From: Betaproteobacteria bacterium | GTDB taxonomy: Bacteria; Pseudomonadota; Gammaproteobacteria; Burkholderiales; SG8-41 | Reading direction: 5' to 3' | Length of the DNA stretch: 64,000 nt | Assembly (NCBI GenBank): GCA_029863175.1 | Contig: JAOTVX010000004.1 | Coordinates: 1-64,000 of the forward strand | Part shown: positions 1-9,421 of the stretch, one piece after another | How positions within the stretch are numbered: the stretch's first letter is position 1 | Layout: every line of letters begins with the position of its first letter | Made by a program: the position numbers and the translations under genes | The notes under the pieces: generated by a model | Database searches by the model: none | What the model was told of the DNA's origin: nothing | Seen by the model: the letters and a program-made list of their open reading frames with translations, nothing else

Positions 1-709
1 CCTTCAACGCGCGCTCGAGGCTTTCGATCTCGGCGCTATCGTCCAGGGCCTCTCCCGCGACGCTCTGCAGCCCGCCACGGCGCAGGGTCAGCAGCCGCAA
101 CCGCGCCGCGAGTATCGCTTTGCGCTCCTCGAGCTCGTTCGCGCGCCGCTCCTTGCCCGTGATGCGCTGGAGCGCGAGCGCCGCCAGGCGGCGCATGATG
201 CGCGTACCCACTTCCCGGCGGCAGGCGAGCGCCTCGGCGGCGGCAGCAACGATGCGGTGGCCGGTAAAACCTATCGTTTTTTGCGCCACGTCGCGTTGCA
301 CCGCGTCCTGGACGAACGCTGTGCCGAGCACGGTTCGCTCCTCCATCTTGATGCCGAGCAGCGCGTAGGCTTCCTGTGCAGCGGCGTTGGCGGGCGCGTC
401 GAAGAACGCACTCAGCTCATGACTGCGTCCAAGCAACGCGGGAATGTCGTCAGGGGTCGCAAAGAAAGCCCCGATCAGGGGATTCACGCCCCATGCTGCG
501 CGCAACAGCTCGACCGGCTCCGGGACCTCCCGGCCAAGCTCGCGCATATGGGTGATCGTGCGGCGCACGCTCGGTGCGAGCTTCTCGCGGTAGTTCGACA
601 CCAGGCGCAACCGCGGATCGACGGCGTCTACAACCGCTTCGATGAGCGCCTCAACGATGGGGCGGTCGGGGTCGTTGGCCGCTCCCAGGGGCGATTCCCC
701 GAATAGCAT
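1..709 (-). CDS. Hypothetical protein, N-terminal part (runs off left edge)
   Basis: An open minus-strand frame runs from an ATG at 709 to the window edge, giving about 236 residues beginning MLFGESPLG. It has no internal stop, and the opposite-strand frames are low-complexity shadows. I do not recognise the family. The visible part is soluble and largely helical in appearance, with no signal peptide or membrane segment, and has an Arg/Glu/Leu-rich stretch toward the cut end that could be a coiled coil (ERRANELEERKAILAARLR). In-frame sequence continues upstream of the ATG for about 20 codons without a better start. No clear Shine-Dalgarno sequence is seen. The C-terminus is outside the window, so no function is assigned. 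Confidence 0.6.
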   Translation of the reverse strand, partial: MLFGESPLGAANDPDRPIVEALIEAVVDAVDPRLRLVSNYREKLAPSVRRTITHMRELGREVPEPVELLRAAWGVNPLIGAFFATPDDIPALLGRSHELSAFFDAPANAAAQEAYALLGIKMEERTVLGTAFVQDAVQRDVAQKTIGFTGHRIVAAAAEALACRREVGTRIMRRLAALALQRITGKERRANELEERKAILAARLRLLTLRRGGLQSVAGEALDDSAEIESLERALK

Positions 710-1022
710 GGCCGAGACGTTGGAAAAAGCGTGGCGAACGGCAAGGAACTCTCGAAAGTAAACGTAACCTTAAGAAAATTGAAACCGCCGATGGAAGCGT
801 ATGAGCACTGAATAGTGAATGGTCAATGATGAATGGAAACGACGAACCAGGATCACATCAAAAGGCTCGTCCGCTCATCGCTCACAATTCACAATTCACA
901 ATTCACGGGTTCTATCTGCGTTCATCTGCGTTTATCTGCGGCTAATAATGTTTTATGATTTTCGAGCACGCTAGGGTTTTGTCGACTCACAAATTACGAC
1001 TCACGATTCATGGATCTTTCGG
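710..1022. repeat. Intergenic region with heptamer and decamer arrays
   Basis: This 313-base gap holds no gene. It contains four heptamers at 809-836 (TGAATAG-type), five heptamers in inverted sense at 874-908 (TTCACAA-type), three decamers at 914-943 (ATCTGCGTTT-type) and four heptamers at 983-1010 (CGATTCA-type). The first two arrays form inverted arms. The last array abuts the stop codon of the 3-hydroxybutyrate dehydrogenase gene. Confidence 0.85.
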
Positions 1023-1811
1023 CTACTGCGCTGTCCAGCCGCCGTCGACCGGGAGCGCGGCGCCCCGGATCTGGGCAGCCGCATCCGAACAAAGAAAGAC
1101 GGCGCATCCAGCTATCTGCTCTGGCGTCACGAACTCGCGCGACGGCTGCTTCTCTCCCAGCAGCTTTACCTTTGCCGCCTCGGCCGACAGGTTCTCGCGC
1201 GCCGCCAGATCGTCGATCTGCTTCTGAACGAGCGGCGTCAGCACCCAGCCGGGGCAGATGGCATTGCAGGTGACGCCCGTCGTTGCGGCTTCGAGCGCGA
1301 CCACCTTGGTGAGGCCGACCAGCCCGTGCTTGGCAGCGACGTATCCCGCCTTCTGTACCGAGGCGACCAGGCCATGGGCAGACGCAACGTTGATGATGCG
1401 CCCCCAGTTGCGGACATACATCTGAGGCAGCGCCGCGCGAATGGCATGGAATGCCGCCGAGAGATTGATGGCGACGATCGCGTCCCAGCGCTCCGCGGGA
1501 AAATCGTGCACCGGCGCCGTATGCTGGATGCCGGCGTTGTTTACGAGGATGTCGACGCGGCCGAGCTCGGCGGCCGCTGTCTCGATCATCTTCGCCACCT
1601 CGGCCGGCTTCGACATGTCCGCGCCGCTGTAGGCTACGCGCACGCCGTGCTTTGCAGCAAGCTCCTTGCGGAGCGCCTCGATCTCTTCGGCGTCACCGAA
1701 GCCGTTCAACAGGACATCCGCCCCTTCGGCGGCAAGCGCGCGAGCGATACCGAGGCCAATCCCGCTGGTTGATCCCGTGACTACCGCCACCTTGCCCTTC
1801 AGCATCCCCAC
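1023..1811 (-). CDS. bdhA: D-3-hydroxybutyrate dehydrogenase
   Basis: Short-chain dehydrogenase that interconverts (R)-3-hydroxybutyrate and acetoacetate with NAD+, normally used in polyhydroxybutyrate or ketone-body turnover in the cytoplasm. The 262-residue product has the N-terminal nucleotide motif TGSTSGIG, the NNAG motif, the catalytic Ser in NVASAHG and the YxxxK pair in GYVAAKHG. The C-terminus PVDGGWTAQ and the region around KQIDDLA match the 3-hydroxybutyrate dehydrogenase subgroup rather than generic SDRs. Length is normal for the family. It lies on the same strand as acetate kinase, consistent with C2/C4 acid metabolism, but a repeat-filled gap separates them, so cotranscription is unproven. 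Confidence 0.9.
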   Translation of the reverse strand: MGMLKGKVAVVTGSTSGIGLGIARALAAEGADVLLNGFGDAEEIEALRKELAAKHGVRVAYSGADMSKPAEVAKMIETAAAELGRVDILVNNAGIQHTAPVHDFPAERWDAIVAINLSAAFHAIRAALPQMYVRNWGRIINVASAHGLVASVQKAGYVAAKHGLVGLTKVVALEAATTGVTCNAICPGWVLTPLVQKQIDDLAARENLSAEAAKVKLLGEKQPSREFVTPEQIAGCAVFLCSDAAAQIRGAALPVDGGWTAQ

Positions 1812-1912
1812 TCCTTTACTCGAAGCTGCCTACACAATCGCTCAACGACCATTAGACTGCAAGCCGAATGACGTGACCCGTGACCGCCGACCAGAAAATA
1901 GTGAGGAGTACT

Positions 1913-2057
1913 GGTGATGAGAGATGGTGATGATTGATGGTGATGTACGGCATTGCGCGCGTTCTTCATCACCAATTTCCATCACCATTTGCCATCACTA
2001 TTATTCATCACTATTATTCATCACTTCTTTTGGATCATCAGCGTTTATCTGCGGCTC
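1913..2057. repeat. Inverted 13-mer arrays plus decamer
   Basis: The left arm has units of 13 nt (GGTGATGATTGAT-type) at 1913-1945. The right arm has units of 13 nt (CATCACTATTATT-type) at 1967-2024, 4.5 copies, complementary to the left. A decamer of the ATCTGCGGCT family follows at about 2041-2057. The same 13-nt unit recurs at 24691-24772. This fills most of the gap between the dehydrogenase and acetate kinase genes. Confidence 0.85.
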
Positions 2058-2072
2058 AAGGTCTTTCCTCTG

Positions 2073-3257
2073 TCAGCGCCGTCCCAACACCCGCAGCGTG
2101 TGACGCGCGATCATGAGCTCCTCGTTGGTCGGAATCACCCACGCCGACGCCCGTGACCCCGCCGTGCTGATACGAGGCCCGCCTTTGCCGTTTGCAGCCG
2201 CGTCCACCTCGACGCCGAGCCACGCCGCGTCGCGGCACACCCGCTCGCGGATCACCGCCGCGTTCTCTCCGATCCCCGCCGTGAATACGATCGCGTCCAG
2301 GCCGCCGAGCGCGGCGGCGAGCGAGCCCAGCTCGCGCCCGATGCGGTAGACGTAGATGTCGATCGCGAGCTTTGCGCGCGGATCGTCACTCGCCAGTAGC
2401 GCGCGCATGTCGCTCGACAGCCCGGACACGCCGAGCAGCCCGGACTTGTTGTAGAGCAGCTCGCGCACGGCGCGGGGCTCCATCCCTTTCTGCTCGATCA
2501 GGTACAGCACGACGCCGGGATCGAGCGCACCACAACGCGTGCCCATGGGCAAACCCTCGACCGCCGTGAAGCCCATGGTGCTGGCAATGCTCCTGCTGCC
2601 TGCCATCGCGCACATGCTCGCGCCGTTTCCGAGATGTAACACGACGGTCTTGCCAGCGGCGGCGCGGCCATCGAATTGCGGGAGCACTGAAGCGATGTAT
2701 TCGTAGGACAGGCCATGGAAGCCGTAGCGCCGCACGCCCGCCTCGGTCAGCTCCTGCGGCAGTGCGAACATCTGCGCCACTTCGGGCGCCGTAGTGTGAA
2801 ACGCGGTATCGAAGCAAGCGACCTGCGGAAGATCGGGGCGCTGTTTCTGAAGCAGCCGCACCGGCATGAGGTTGTGCGGCTGATGCAGCGGCGCGAGCGG
2901 GCTCAGCTGATCGAGCTTGACCAGCACCGCAGCATTGATACGCACCGGCCCTTTGTGCTTCACCCCGCCGTGCGTGACGCGATGCCCGACCGCGACCAGC
3001 TCATGGGTCTTGCCGTAGCTGCGCAGGAACTGCGCCAGGTGCTCGAGCGCCTGGTCGTGACCCAGGCGGATTCGCGCGGCCCAGCGCTTTTCGGCGACGG
3101 TTTCACCGCGCGCATTGCGGGCAATGAATCGCGGCGCGGTGTGCAGCCCTTCGACCTGGCCCTTGACGAGCGGCGTTGGCTCCCCGCCGTCAAGCTCGAA
3201 GGCGGAGAACTTGATGCTCGAGGAGCCAGCATTGAGCACCAGGACTGCGTGGGTCAT
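2073..3257 (-). CDS. ackA: Acetate kinase
   Basis: Cytoplasmic ATP:acetate (or propionate) phosphotransferase making acetyl phosphate. The 394-residue protein is full length for the family. It starts with the signature VLVLNAGSSSIKFSAFEL, keeps HRVTHGG (substrate pocket), the DTAFH loop, the phosphate-binding segment GLPMGTRCGALDPG and the C-terminal GIGENA motif. No phosphotransacetylase gene is visible next to it, which is unusual, because ackA and pta are often adjacent; the partner may lie elsewhere. An ATG at 3257 fits the family N-terminus, with MTHAVLVLNAG directly at the start. Confidence 0.95.
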   Translation of the reverse strand: MTHAVLVLNAGSSSIKFSAFELDGGEPTPLVKGQVEGLHTAPRFIARNARGETVAEKRWAARIRLGHDQALEHLAQFLRSYGKTHELVAVGHRVTHGGVKHKGPVRINAAVLVKLDQLSPLAPLHQPHNLMPVRLLQKQRPDLPQVACFDTAFHTTAPEVAQMFALPQELTEAGVRRYGFHGLSYEYIASVLPQFDGRAAAGKTVVLHLGNGASMCAMAGSRSIASTMGFTAVEGLPMGTRCGALDPGVVLYLIEQKGMEPRAVRELLYNKSGLLGVSGLSSDMRALLASDDPRAKLAIDIYVYRIGRELGSLAAALGGLDAIVFTAGIGENAAVIRERVCRDAAWLGVEVDAAANGKGGPRISTAGSRASAWVIPTNEELMIARHTLRVLGRR

Positions 3258-3600
3258 CGCGCGGCGTCCCTATGTCCGGACTCGTTTCCTGGTGCCCTCG
3301 CCGCGGGGAGGCGAAATCCCGGTTGGCCCATGGCAATACTTTGCCTGTTTGCGAGCCACATTGCTGAATTCTATGGGTATCCTCGTGTTCGTTCCGGGAA
3401 TGATGCCCCGAAACACCGCTATGGTGCGATGCAGCAAAACCAGTCTAGCGCGAGATCCCGGCGCCCATTATCTCCTGGACCGTTGGCAAGGGGGTGAAGA
3501 TTGCCATCCAGGCGCGTGCGGTCGGTTGCCAACGGGTGCAGACGCTGCAAGAATCAATTGTCGGCGTGCTGGTCTAAATGTTTTTGCCTCTCATTTTTCG
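3258..3600. other. Divergent gap between ackA and thiS, no gene seen
   Basis: 343 bases separate the divergently transcribed ackA and thiS. It should contain both promoters. I looked for a TPP riboswitch, which often precedes thi genes, and did not find the conserved CTGAGA core or its partner segment. No tandem array is obvious here, in contrast to most other gaps in the window. One in-frame extension upstream of thiS exists but looks non-coding. Confidence 0.5.
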
Positions 3601-3804
3601 ATGATCGCCATCACCCTCAACGGCGAGCTGCGCCAGTTCGCTCGGCCGCTGACCTGCCAACAACTGATCGATGATCTCGAGCTCGCCGGGAAGCGCGTGG
3701 CACTCGAGCGCAACGGCGAGATCGTGCCGCGCAGCCGGTTCGGCGAGCAACAGCTGGCCGATGGCGACCAGCTGGAGATCGTGGTCGCCGTAGGCGGCGG
3801 GTGA
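3601..3804 (+). CDS. thiS: Sulfur carrier protein ThiS
   Basis: Small ubiquitin-like sulfur carrier for thiazole synthesis in the thiamine pathway. Its C-terminal Gly-Gly is adenylated and converted to a thiocarboxylate that donates sulfur to ThiG. The 67-residue product begins MIAITLNGELRQFA and ends VVAVGGG, with the diagnostic terminal glycines. A longer in-frame ORF starts upstream at 3115, but the family length and the conserved IxLNG start favour the ATG at 3601. thiG follows on the same strand after a 178-base gap with decamer repeats, matching the usual thiS-thiG order. Confidence 0.93.
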   Translation: MIAITLNGELRQFARPLTCQQLIDDLELAGKRVALERNGEIVPRSRFGEQQLADGDQLEIVVAVGGG

Positions 3805-3857
3805 TCGCCCAACAATTCGTGACTAGAACGCGTCTTAAAAAGCGAGAAAACATTATT

Positions 3858-3951
3858 AGCCGCAGATAAACGCAGATGAACGCGGACAGAAAACCCGCGT
3901 GGATCAATGCACGTCTTTTTTATCGGCGTCTATCGGCGTTCATCGGCGGCT
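3858..3951. repeat. Inverted decamer arrays between thiS and thiG
   Basis: Three decamers at 3858-3887 (AGCCGCAGAT, AAACGCAGAT and a variant) face three decamers at 3922-3951 (ATCGGCGTCT, ATCGGCGTTC, ATCGGCGGCT). The arms are about 80 percent complementary, so the thiS-thiG transcript could form a long hairpin between the two coding regions. Confidence 0.85.
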
Positions 3952-3982
3952 GCACCTTTGTTCCTTTCAGTGAGTGTTGACA

Positions 3983-4798
3983 ATGAAACCGCATGAAAAT
4001 CTCGACCCGCTCGTGATCGCGGGCAAATCCTATTCCTCGCGCCTGCTGCTGGGCACGGGCAAGTACAAGGACTTCGCCGAGACGAAGGCCGCCGTCGAAG
4101 CGAGCGGCGCGCAGATCATCACCGTGGCGATCCGCCGCACGAACATCGGGCAGGATCCCAAGCAGCCGAGCCTGCTGGAGTTCATCCCGCCCTCCAAGTA
4201 CACGCTGCTCCCCAACACGGCCGGGTGCTACACGGCGGACGACGCCGTGCGCACGCTGCGGCTCGCGCGTGAGCTCCTCGACGGGCACGAGCTCGTGAAG
4301 CTGGAAGTCCTGGGCGATCCGCAATCGCTCTACCCCAACATCGTGGACACGCTGGCCGCTGCGAAAACGTTGGTCAAGGAGGGCTTCAAGGTCATGGTCT
4401 ACACCTCCGACGACCCGATCATCGCGAAACAGCTCGAAGAGATCGGCTGCGTCGCGGTCATGCCGCTCGCCTCCCTGATCGGCTCCGGCATGGGCATACT
4501 CAATCCGTGGAACCTGCAGATCATCATCGAGAAGGCCAAGGTGCCCGTGCTGGTGGATGCCGGTGTCGGCACCGCCTCGGACGCCGCAATTGCGATGGAA
4601 CTTGGCTGCGACGGCGTGCTGATGAATACGGCGGTCGCCGTGGCGAAGGACCCGGTGCTGATGGCCTCCGCAATGCGCAAGGCGGTCGAGGCCGGCCGTG
4701 AGGCGTTCCGCGCTGGACGCATGCCGAAAAAACTCTACTCGGCGGCGCCAAGTTCCCCCACCACCGGGCTCATCACGCCAGTGCCACCCGCCGCGTAG
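3983..4798 (+). CDS. thiG: Thiazole synthase ThiG
   Basis: Cytoplasmic TIM-barrel enzyme that builds thiazole phosphate from deoxyxylulose phosphate, dehydroglycine (or iminoglycine) and ThiS thiocarboxylate. The catalytic Schiff-base lysine is Lys106 in the motif VKLEVLGD. The phosphate-binding segments GSGMGILNP and [12 protein letters not shown] are intact. I place the start at the ATG at 3983 ([10 protein letters not shown]); a GTG three codons upstream at 3974 is in frame but less likely. The 271-residue length is typical. With thiS it forms the thiazole half of thiamine synthesis, and trmB lies further downstream, as in other betaproteobacteria. Confidence 0.95.
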   Translation: MKPHENLDPLVIAGKSYSSRLLLGTGKYKDFAETKAAVEASGAQIITVAIRRTNIGQDPKQPSLLEFIPPSKYTLLPNTAGCYTADDAVRTLRLARELLDGHELVKLEVLGDPQSLYPNIVDTLAAAKTLVKEGFKVMVYTSDDPIIAKQLEEIGCVAVMPLASLIGSGMGILNPWNLQIIIEKAKVPVLVDAGVGTASDAAIAMELGCDGVLMNTAVAVAKDPVLMASAMRKAVEAGREAFRAGRMPKKLYSAAPSSPTTGLITPVPPAA

Positions 4799-4914
4799 TT
4801 GCCGCGGCTTGCGGTTACGGCTTCATGTTTTGAACGCCCAGCTTCGGGGGTCAACTCTGACCGTCGACGTCGAGAGCCTTGCGACGCCGGTCACGCGCGC
4901 CGCGGGTTTCAGGA

Positions 4915-7900
4915 TTACAGCAGCTTAAGGAACTCGTCTGCGGGCACCGGCTTGCTGAAATAATAGCCCTGCGCCTTGTCGCATCCGAGCGACTTCAGGA
5001 ACGCCAGCTGCTCCGCGGTTTCGACCCCCTCCGCGATGACCTCCAGTCCCAGGCTGTGCGCCATCGCGATGATGGCGCTCACGATGGCGGCGTCATCCTT
5101 GTCGTTACCAATATCGCGCACGAACGCCTGGTCGATTTTCAGCTTGCGGATGGGGAATCGCTTGAGATAGCTCAGGCTCGAATAACCCGTGCCGAAATCG
5201 TCGAGCGAGAGCTGCAGCCCCATGTCGCTCAGCTGCCTGAACCATTCGATCACCTGCTCCGGTTGCTGAATCATGACGCTCTCGGTGATCTCCAGCTCCA
5301 GGCACTCCGGGGGAAGGCCCACCTCCTCGAGCATACTGGCGACCATTTTCACCATGCCCTCGCGCCGGAACTGCTGGGCCGAGCAATTGACCGCCACCTG
5401 CAGCTGCGGAAAGCCCGCGGCACGCCAAACCTGCGCCTGGCGGCACGCCTCCTGCAACACGAACTTCCCGAGAGGGTTGATCAAGCCGGTCTCCTCCGCC
5501 ACCTGGATGAACTCCGATGGCGGCATGATGCCACGCTCCGGGTGGTACCAGCGGGCCAGCGCCTCGAAACCGATAATCGCTCCGGTGCGCAGATCGATCT
5601 GCGGCTGGTAGTGCAGCCTCAACTCGCCGCGCTCCAGCGCCAGGCGCAGATCCCGCTCGATCGCCAGGCGCTCGTGCGTCACGACATTCATCGCCGCGGT
5701 GAAGAACTGGTAGTTGTTGCGCCCCATTTCCTTGGCGTGGTACATCGCAGTGTCGGCATTGCGCAACAGCACCTCGGCGTTTTCCCCATCTTCGGGATAG
5801 GTGGCGATCCCGATGCTCGGCGTGGTATGCAGCTCGTGATTGCGGGCCATGAACGACTGGGAAAACGCGTCCACCAGCTTCTGCGCCACGATCCTCGCGT
5901 CTGCGACCTTGTCCAGGTCCGTGAGCAGCAGCACAAACTCGTCGCCACCGATGCGAGCCACCGTATCGGTCGCGCGGACGCTGGCACGGAACCGCGCCGC
6001 TACCGCGCGCAGCAGCTCATCGCCGATGTGGTGCCCGAGTGAATCGTTGACCATCTTGAAGCGATCGAGGTCGATGAAAAGCAGTGCGGTCCCCCTGCGG
6101 TTGCGCCTGGCCTGCGCAATCGCCTGGCCGATACGATCCTGCAACAAAACGCGGTTCGGCAGCGCGGTCAACGCGTCGTGATGCGCCATGTGCCGGATCT
6201 GTTCCTCCCTCTCCTTCTCGGCGGTCACGTCGCGTCCGATGCCTCGATAACCGGTAAACTTGCCCGCCTCGTCGAATACTGGACGCCCGCTCACGTTGAT
6301 AGTGAGAAGCTTGCCGTTTTCGCCGTGGCGTTGATACGTGAAATCCTCGAATGGCTCGTGCCGCGCCAGCAGCAGCTTGTGCGCCGCCCACTGCTCCTCG
6401 GTCACTCCGACGCACGGAATCTCCCAAAGCCTCATGCCGATGCTGCCCGCGGCATCGAGGCTCAGGTTCCCAAGTGGCGCGGAAATCTGCGTGAAGCGGA
6501 GATCCGCGTCCTGCTCCCAGTACCAGTCCGAGGACAGCTCCGTGAGGTCGCGAAAGCGCGCCTCGCTCCGGCGCAGTGCCCCTTCGGTTTCCTTCAAGCC
6601 CGAGACATCGGTGATGGTGCCGATCAGCCCGGCGACGCTGCCGTCCGGTTTGTTGAAAGTCGCCTTGTTGTAAATGGTGTGGTGCGTACTGCCATCGGCC
6701 GCAACGATGGCCGCTTCGTAGGACTGGCTGCCGAGTTTCGCGAAGAGCTCCTCGTCCTTGGCGTGGTGACTTTCCGCGCGCTTCGGATCGTTGGGATAGA
6801 GTTCGAAGACGGTCTTGCCGATGAACTGTTCGCGAGGGATGCCAAAGAATTTCTCCCACGCTTTGTTGACCCCGAGGTAATGCCTATTCTCGAAATCCTT
6901 AAAGAAGATCGGCTGCGGCACGGCTTCGATCAACTGCTGAATGAAACTGAGCTGCTCGCGCAGCGTCTCAGCCGCGCGCGCCTCGGTCGCCTGTCTCGCG
7001 GATGCCAGCGCCCTCGCGCGCGAGATCGAAAGCGTCCAGATCAGCCAGAACAGGAGCAAACTGGTCGCGATCCCGCTACCCAGCACCACGCGGGACAAAG
7101 CCGGGCCGACTCCGTAAACGCCAGTACCGGGATAGAAGGAAAGCCGCCAGGCACGACCGGCCACATTCAACAGAACAACATTCTTGGCTCCTGTCGCGCC
7201 TTCCCGCACGGATCCGAGACGCCGCGTGTTGTCGAACAGCACATTCCGGGCCGACAGACTCTGCGGCGCCGTTTCCGACACGCCGAGATCGTGGACCGTG
7301 AGCCCGAGATGGCTTAGCATCTGCGAAACGAGCACGCTCTGCACCAACTCTTCAACATCAATCGCGGCGGACACGACGCCGTAAAACGCTGCCCGCCGCC
7401 GCTCCACGGTGTCGATGGGCCTACCCCGGCGATACACGGGCATGCGCACGATGAACAACGTGCGCCCGGGCGTCGTGACCGCTTCAACAGGGCCCGATCC
7501 GGCCGGCCGATCGAGGTCCCGGGCCCGGACAATGCCGCCTCTCCGCGCCGGATCCGCCAGCAGGTCGAGGCCGAGCGCCGCCTCCCGGTCGGCCATCGGA
7601 CGCAGGTACTCGATCGGGAGGTATTCTTCTCGCTCCCCGGGCGGCTTGATGGCGAAGTTGGGATAGCCGGCCGGGTTCAAGCTCGCATCCCCACGCACAC
7701 GAGCTTCGAACCCGCGCTTTTGCGCCCGCGTCACGTAGCGGCTGAAGGAAATTGCCCGCAGCCCGGTCAGATGCTGCTCCGGCGCAAGCGCGGAAATATA
7801 CGAGTCGAACCCCGCGCGCTCAACCTCCGCAGAACCGAGGAAGAGCCCCCGGAGCCCGTTCAAGAGATTCACGGTATCTTGGGCGCGGCTCTCGATCGCA

Positions 7901-8163
7901 TTCGCCCCCGCTTCGATGTCCCGCTGGAACTCGCGCTCCGCCGTGTCGTTGACGTAGGCCGCGGTCAACCGCCACGCTCCCAGAGACAGCAGCAACCCCG
8001 CCGCCAGCACCACGAAGGCGAGCGGATGCCGACGAATTTGTTTCGTCATACGGCGCAGCCAAGACTTCGTCCCCGGCAAGTGCGATGCCCCCCCTAAGGC
8101 AAGACCGCCCGCAAGAAAACGCGATATACGGGAAATGAAAACGTCATTTCGACCTTCGGCCAC
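4915..8163 (-). CDS. CHASE-PAS-PAS-GGDEF-EAL c-di-GMP turnover protein
   Basis: Inner-membrane sensor predicted to make and/or degrade cyclic di-GMP. A first membrane segment (about residues 49-71, AFVVLAAGLLLSLGAW) is followed by a periplasmic CHASE domain (about 80-330), a second membrane helix near 355-377 (SGIATSLLLFWLIWTL), two PAS domains, a GGDEF domain with an intact GGDEF signature (VARIGGDEFV), and a C-terminal EAL domain with EAL, DDFGTGYSS and KIDQAFV motifs. Both catalytic signatures are therefore intact. The ORF starts at 8163; an in-frame ATG at 8049 (MTKQIRRHPLAF), just before the first membrane helix, is a good alternative start. The next gene, trmB, is divergent. No partner gene is seen. 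Confidence 0.92.
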   Translation of the reverse strand: MAEGRNDVFISRISRFLAGGLALGGASHLPGTKSWLRRMTKQIRRHPLAFVVLAAGLLLSLGAWRLTAAYVNDTAEREFQRDIEAGANAIESRAQDTVNLLNGLRGLFLGSAEVERAGFDSYISALAPEQHLTGLRAISFSRYVTRAQKRGFEARVRGDASLNPAGYPNFAIKPPGEREEYLPIEYLRPMADREAALGLDLLADPARRGGIVRARDLDRPAGSGPVEAVTTPGRTLFIVRMPVYRRGRPIDTVERRRAAFYGVVSAAIDVEELVQSVLVSQMLSHLGLTVHDLGVSETAPQSLSARNVLFDNTRRLGSVREGATGAKNVVLLNVAGRAWRLSFYPGTGVYGVGPALSRVVLGSGIATSLLLFWLIWTLSISRARALASARQATEARAAETLREQLSFIQQLIEAVPQPIFFKDFENRHYLGVNKAWEKFFGIPREQFIGKTVFELYPNDPKRAESHHAKDEELFAKLGSQSYEAAIVAADGSTHHTIYNKATFNKPDGSVAGLIGTITDVSGLKETEGALRRSEARFRDLTELSSDWYWEQDADLRFTQISAPLGNLSLDAAGSIGMRLWEIPCVGVTEEQWAAHKLLLARHEPFEDFTYQRHGENGKLLTINVSGRPVFDEAGKFTGYRGIGRDVTAEKEREEQIRHMAHHDALTALPNRVLLQDRIGQAIAQARRNRRGTALLFIDLDRFKMVNDSLGHHIGDELLRAVAARFRASVRATDTVARIGGDEFVLLLTDLDKVADARIVAQKLVDAFSQSFMARNHELHTTPSIGIATYPEDGENAEVLLRNADTAMYHAKEMGRNNYQFFTAAMNVVTHERLAIERDLRLALERGELRLHYQPQIDLRTGAIIGFEALARWYHPERGIMPPSEFIQVAEETGLINPLGKFVLQEACRQAQVWRAAGFPQLQVAVNCSAQQFRREGMVKMVASMLEEVGLPPECLELEITESVMIQQPEQVIEWFRQLSDMGLQLSLDDFGTGYSSLSYLKRFPIRKLKIDQAFVRDIGNDKDDAAIVSAIIAMAHSLGLEVIAEGVETAEQLAFLKSLGCDKAQGYYFSKPVPADEFLKLL

Positions 8164-8355
8164 TCCGTGTCACGGGCCAAGAACGCGTGCAAACCGTGGT
8201 TACCTTACCGCCTTTCAAAGCTCGACTCAAACGGGAGGGAATCGTGCCGCGTGCACCGCCCGGTTCGGAACGAATCGCCACGCCCCGTCGCGGCAGCCTC
8301 GCCCGCGCGCACTCCGTTATCTTTTGCGCGTCCATCCCCCTGCCGCTAAACTTCG

Positions 8356-9036
8356 ATGCGGATGAGCCGACCCCAGCGTTCCATCCGGAGCTACGTTCTG
8401 CGCCAGGGGCGTCTCACGCCCGCGCAGCAGCGCGCTTGCGAGGCTTTCCTTCCGCTGTTCGGAATTCCCTACCGTGACGCAACGCTCGATCTCGATCAGG
8501 CGTTCGGGCGCAGCGCGCCCAGGATCCTCGAGATCGGTTTCGGCATGGGCGAGACGACCGCGGACATCGCGGCCCGCCATCCGGAAAACGACTATTTGGG
8601 CATCGAGGTTCATACGCCCGGGGTGGGCAGCCTTCTCACGCGCATCGTCGAAGCTGGCGCCACGAACGTGCGCGTCATCCAGCACGACGCGGTCGAGGTG
8701 CTGCGCGTCATGATCACGCCCGCGAGCCTCGACGGCGTGCACATCTACTTCCCCGACCCCTGGCCGAAGAAGCGCCACCACAAGCGGCGCCTGATCCAGC
8801 CGCCGTTTATTGCGCTGCTCTCCTCACGAATGAAACCCGGTGCCTACCTGCACGTGGCCACCGACTGGGAGGATTACGCGCAGCAGATCCTCGAGGTCCT
8901 TGCCGCCGAGCCGGCGCTCGTCAACACGGCGTCGGGGTTTGCGCCGCGCCCCGAATGGCGACCAAAAACCAAGTTCGAGACGCGCGGCCTGAAGCTCGGC
9001 CACCGCGTGTGGGATGTCGTATTCCGCCGCCGATGA
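8356..9036 (+). CDS. trmB: tRNA (guanine-N7-)-methyltransferase TrmB
   Basis: SAM-dependent enzyme that makes m7G46 in the tRNA variable loop. The 226-residue protein carries the SAM-binding motif EIGFGMGE, the acidic [10 protein letters not shown] segment and the family signature [15 protein letters not shown], with the catalytic Asp in the PDPWPK loop. The TDWEDYA segment near the C-terminus is also conserved. Length is normal. The ATG at 8356 gives [19 protein letters not shown], the usual TrmB opening. A second ATG two codons downstream (8362) is possible. Confidence 0.95.
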   Translation: MRMSRPQRSIRSYVLRQGRLTPAQQRACEAFLPLFGIPYRDATLDLDQAFGRSAPRILEIGFGMGETTADIAARHPENDYLGIEVHTPGVGSLLTRIVEAGATNVRVIQHDAVEVLRVMITPASLDGVHIYFPDPWPKKRHHKRRLIQPPFIALLSSRMKPGAYLHVATDWEDYAQQILEVLAAEPALVNTASGFAPRPEWRPKTKFETRGLKLGHRVWDVVFRRR

Positions 9037-9421
9037 TCGAAGAGCTGGCATAAGAACATTTTAAGCCGCAGATAAACGCAGATAAACACAGATATAGCGA
9101 AAAGCAAAAACCTATATTAGCCGCCGATGGACGCCGATTTACGCCGATGACGGCTAACCCCAAACCCAATTAACCGCAGATAAACGCAGATTCACATATC
9201 GAAAAAACCGGAACGCCAAGAACAAAATCGAAATTGATTAGCCGCCGGTGGTCAATCCCGGAGCATGGCGATTCGTGGATCGCGACTCAAGGCTCGTCTT
9301 GGTTGTATCCGCAACGACTCGCGATTGATGGTTGCTCCGCTTGGTTTTTCGATGAGCTAAATCGGCGTTCATCGGCGTTCATCGGCGGCTAAAGTAAGGT
9401 TTCGAAGTTTCGACTCACGAA
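9037..9421. repeat. Repeat-dense gap between trmB and hemW
   Basis: This convergent 385-base gap has no gene. It carries decamers of two related types: AGCCGCAGAT-type at 9064-9093 and 9172-9191, and AGCCGCCGAT-type at 9119-9148, with inverted copies (ATCGGCGTTC-type) at 9361-9390. CGATTCA-type heptamers begin at 9411 and run to 9431, overlapping the hemW stop codon. The decamer sets form inverted arms around an otherwise featureless centre. Confidence 0.85.

Noticed and set aside
2715..3497. 260-residue plus-strand ORF opposite ackA
   Set aside because: Antisense to a fully conserved acetate kinase; codon pattern is the GC-rich shadow of ackA and no family is recognisable.
3258..3600. TPP riboswitch upstream of thiS
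   Set aside because: The conserved CTGAGA core and the facing conserved segment of the THI element are not found in the 343-base leader; regulation must differ or the riboswitch lies elsewhere.
4879..6042. 387-residue plus-strand ORF opposite the CHASE-GGDEF-EAL gene
   Set aside because: It is a His/Arg/Leu-rich shadow of a gene with intact GGDEF and EAL motifs on the other strand.
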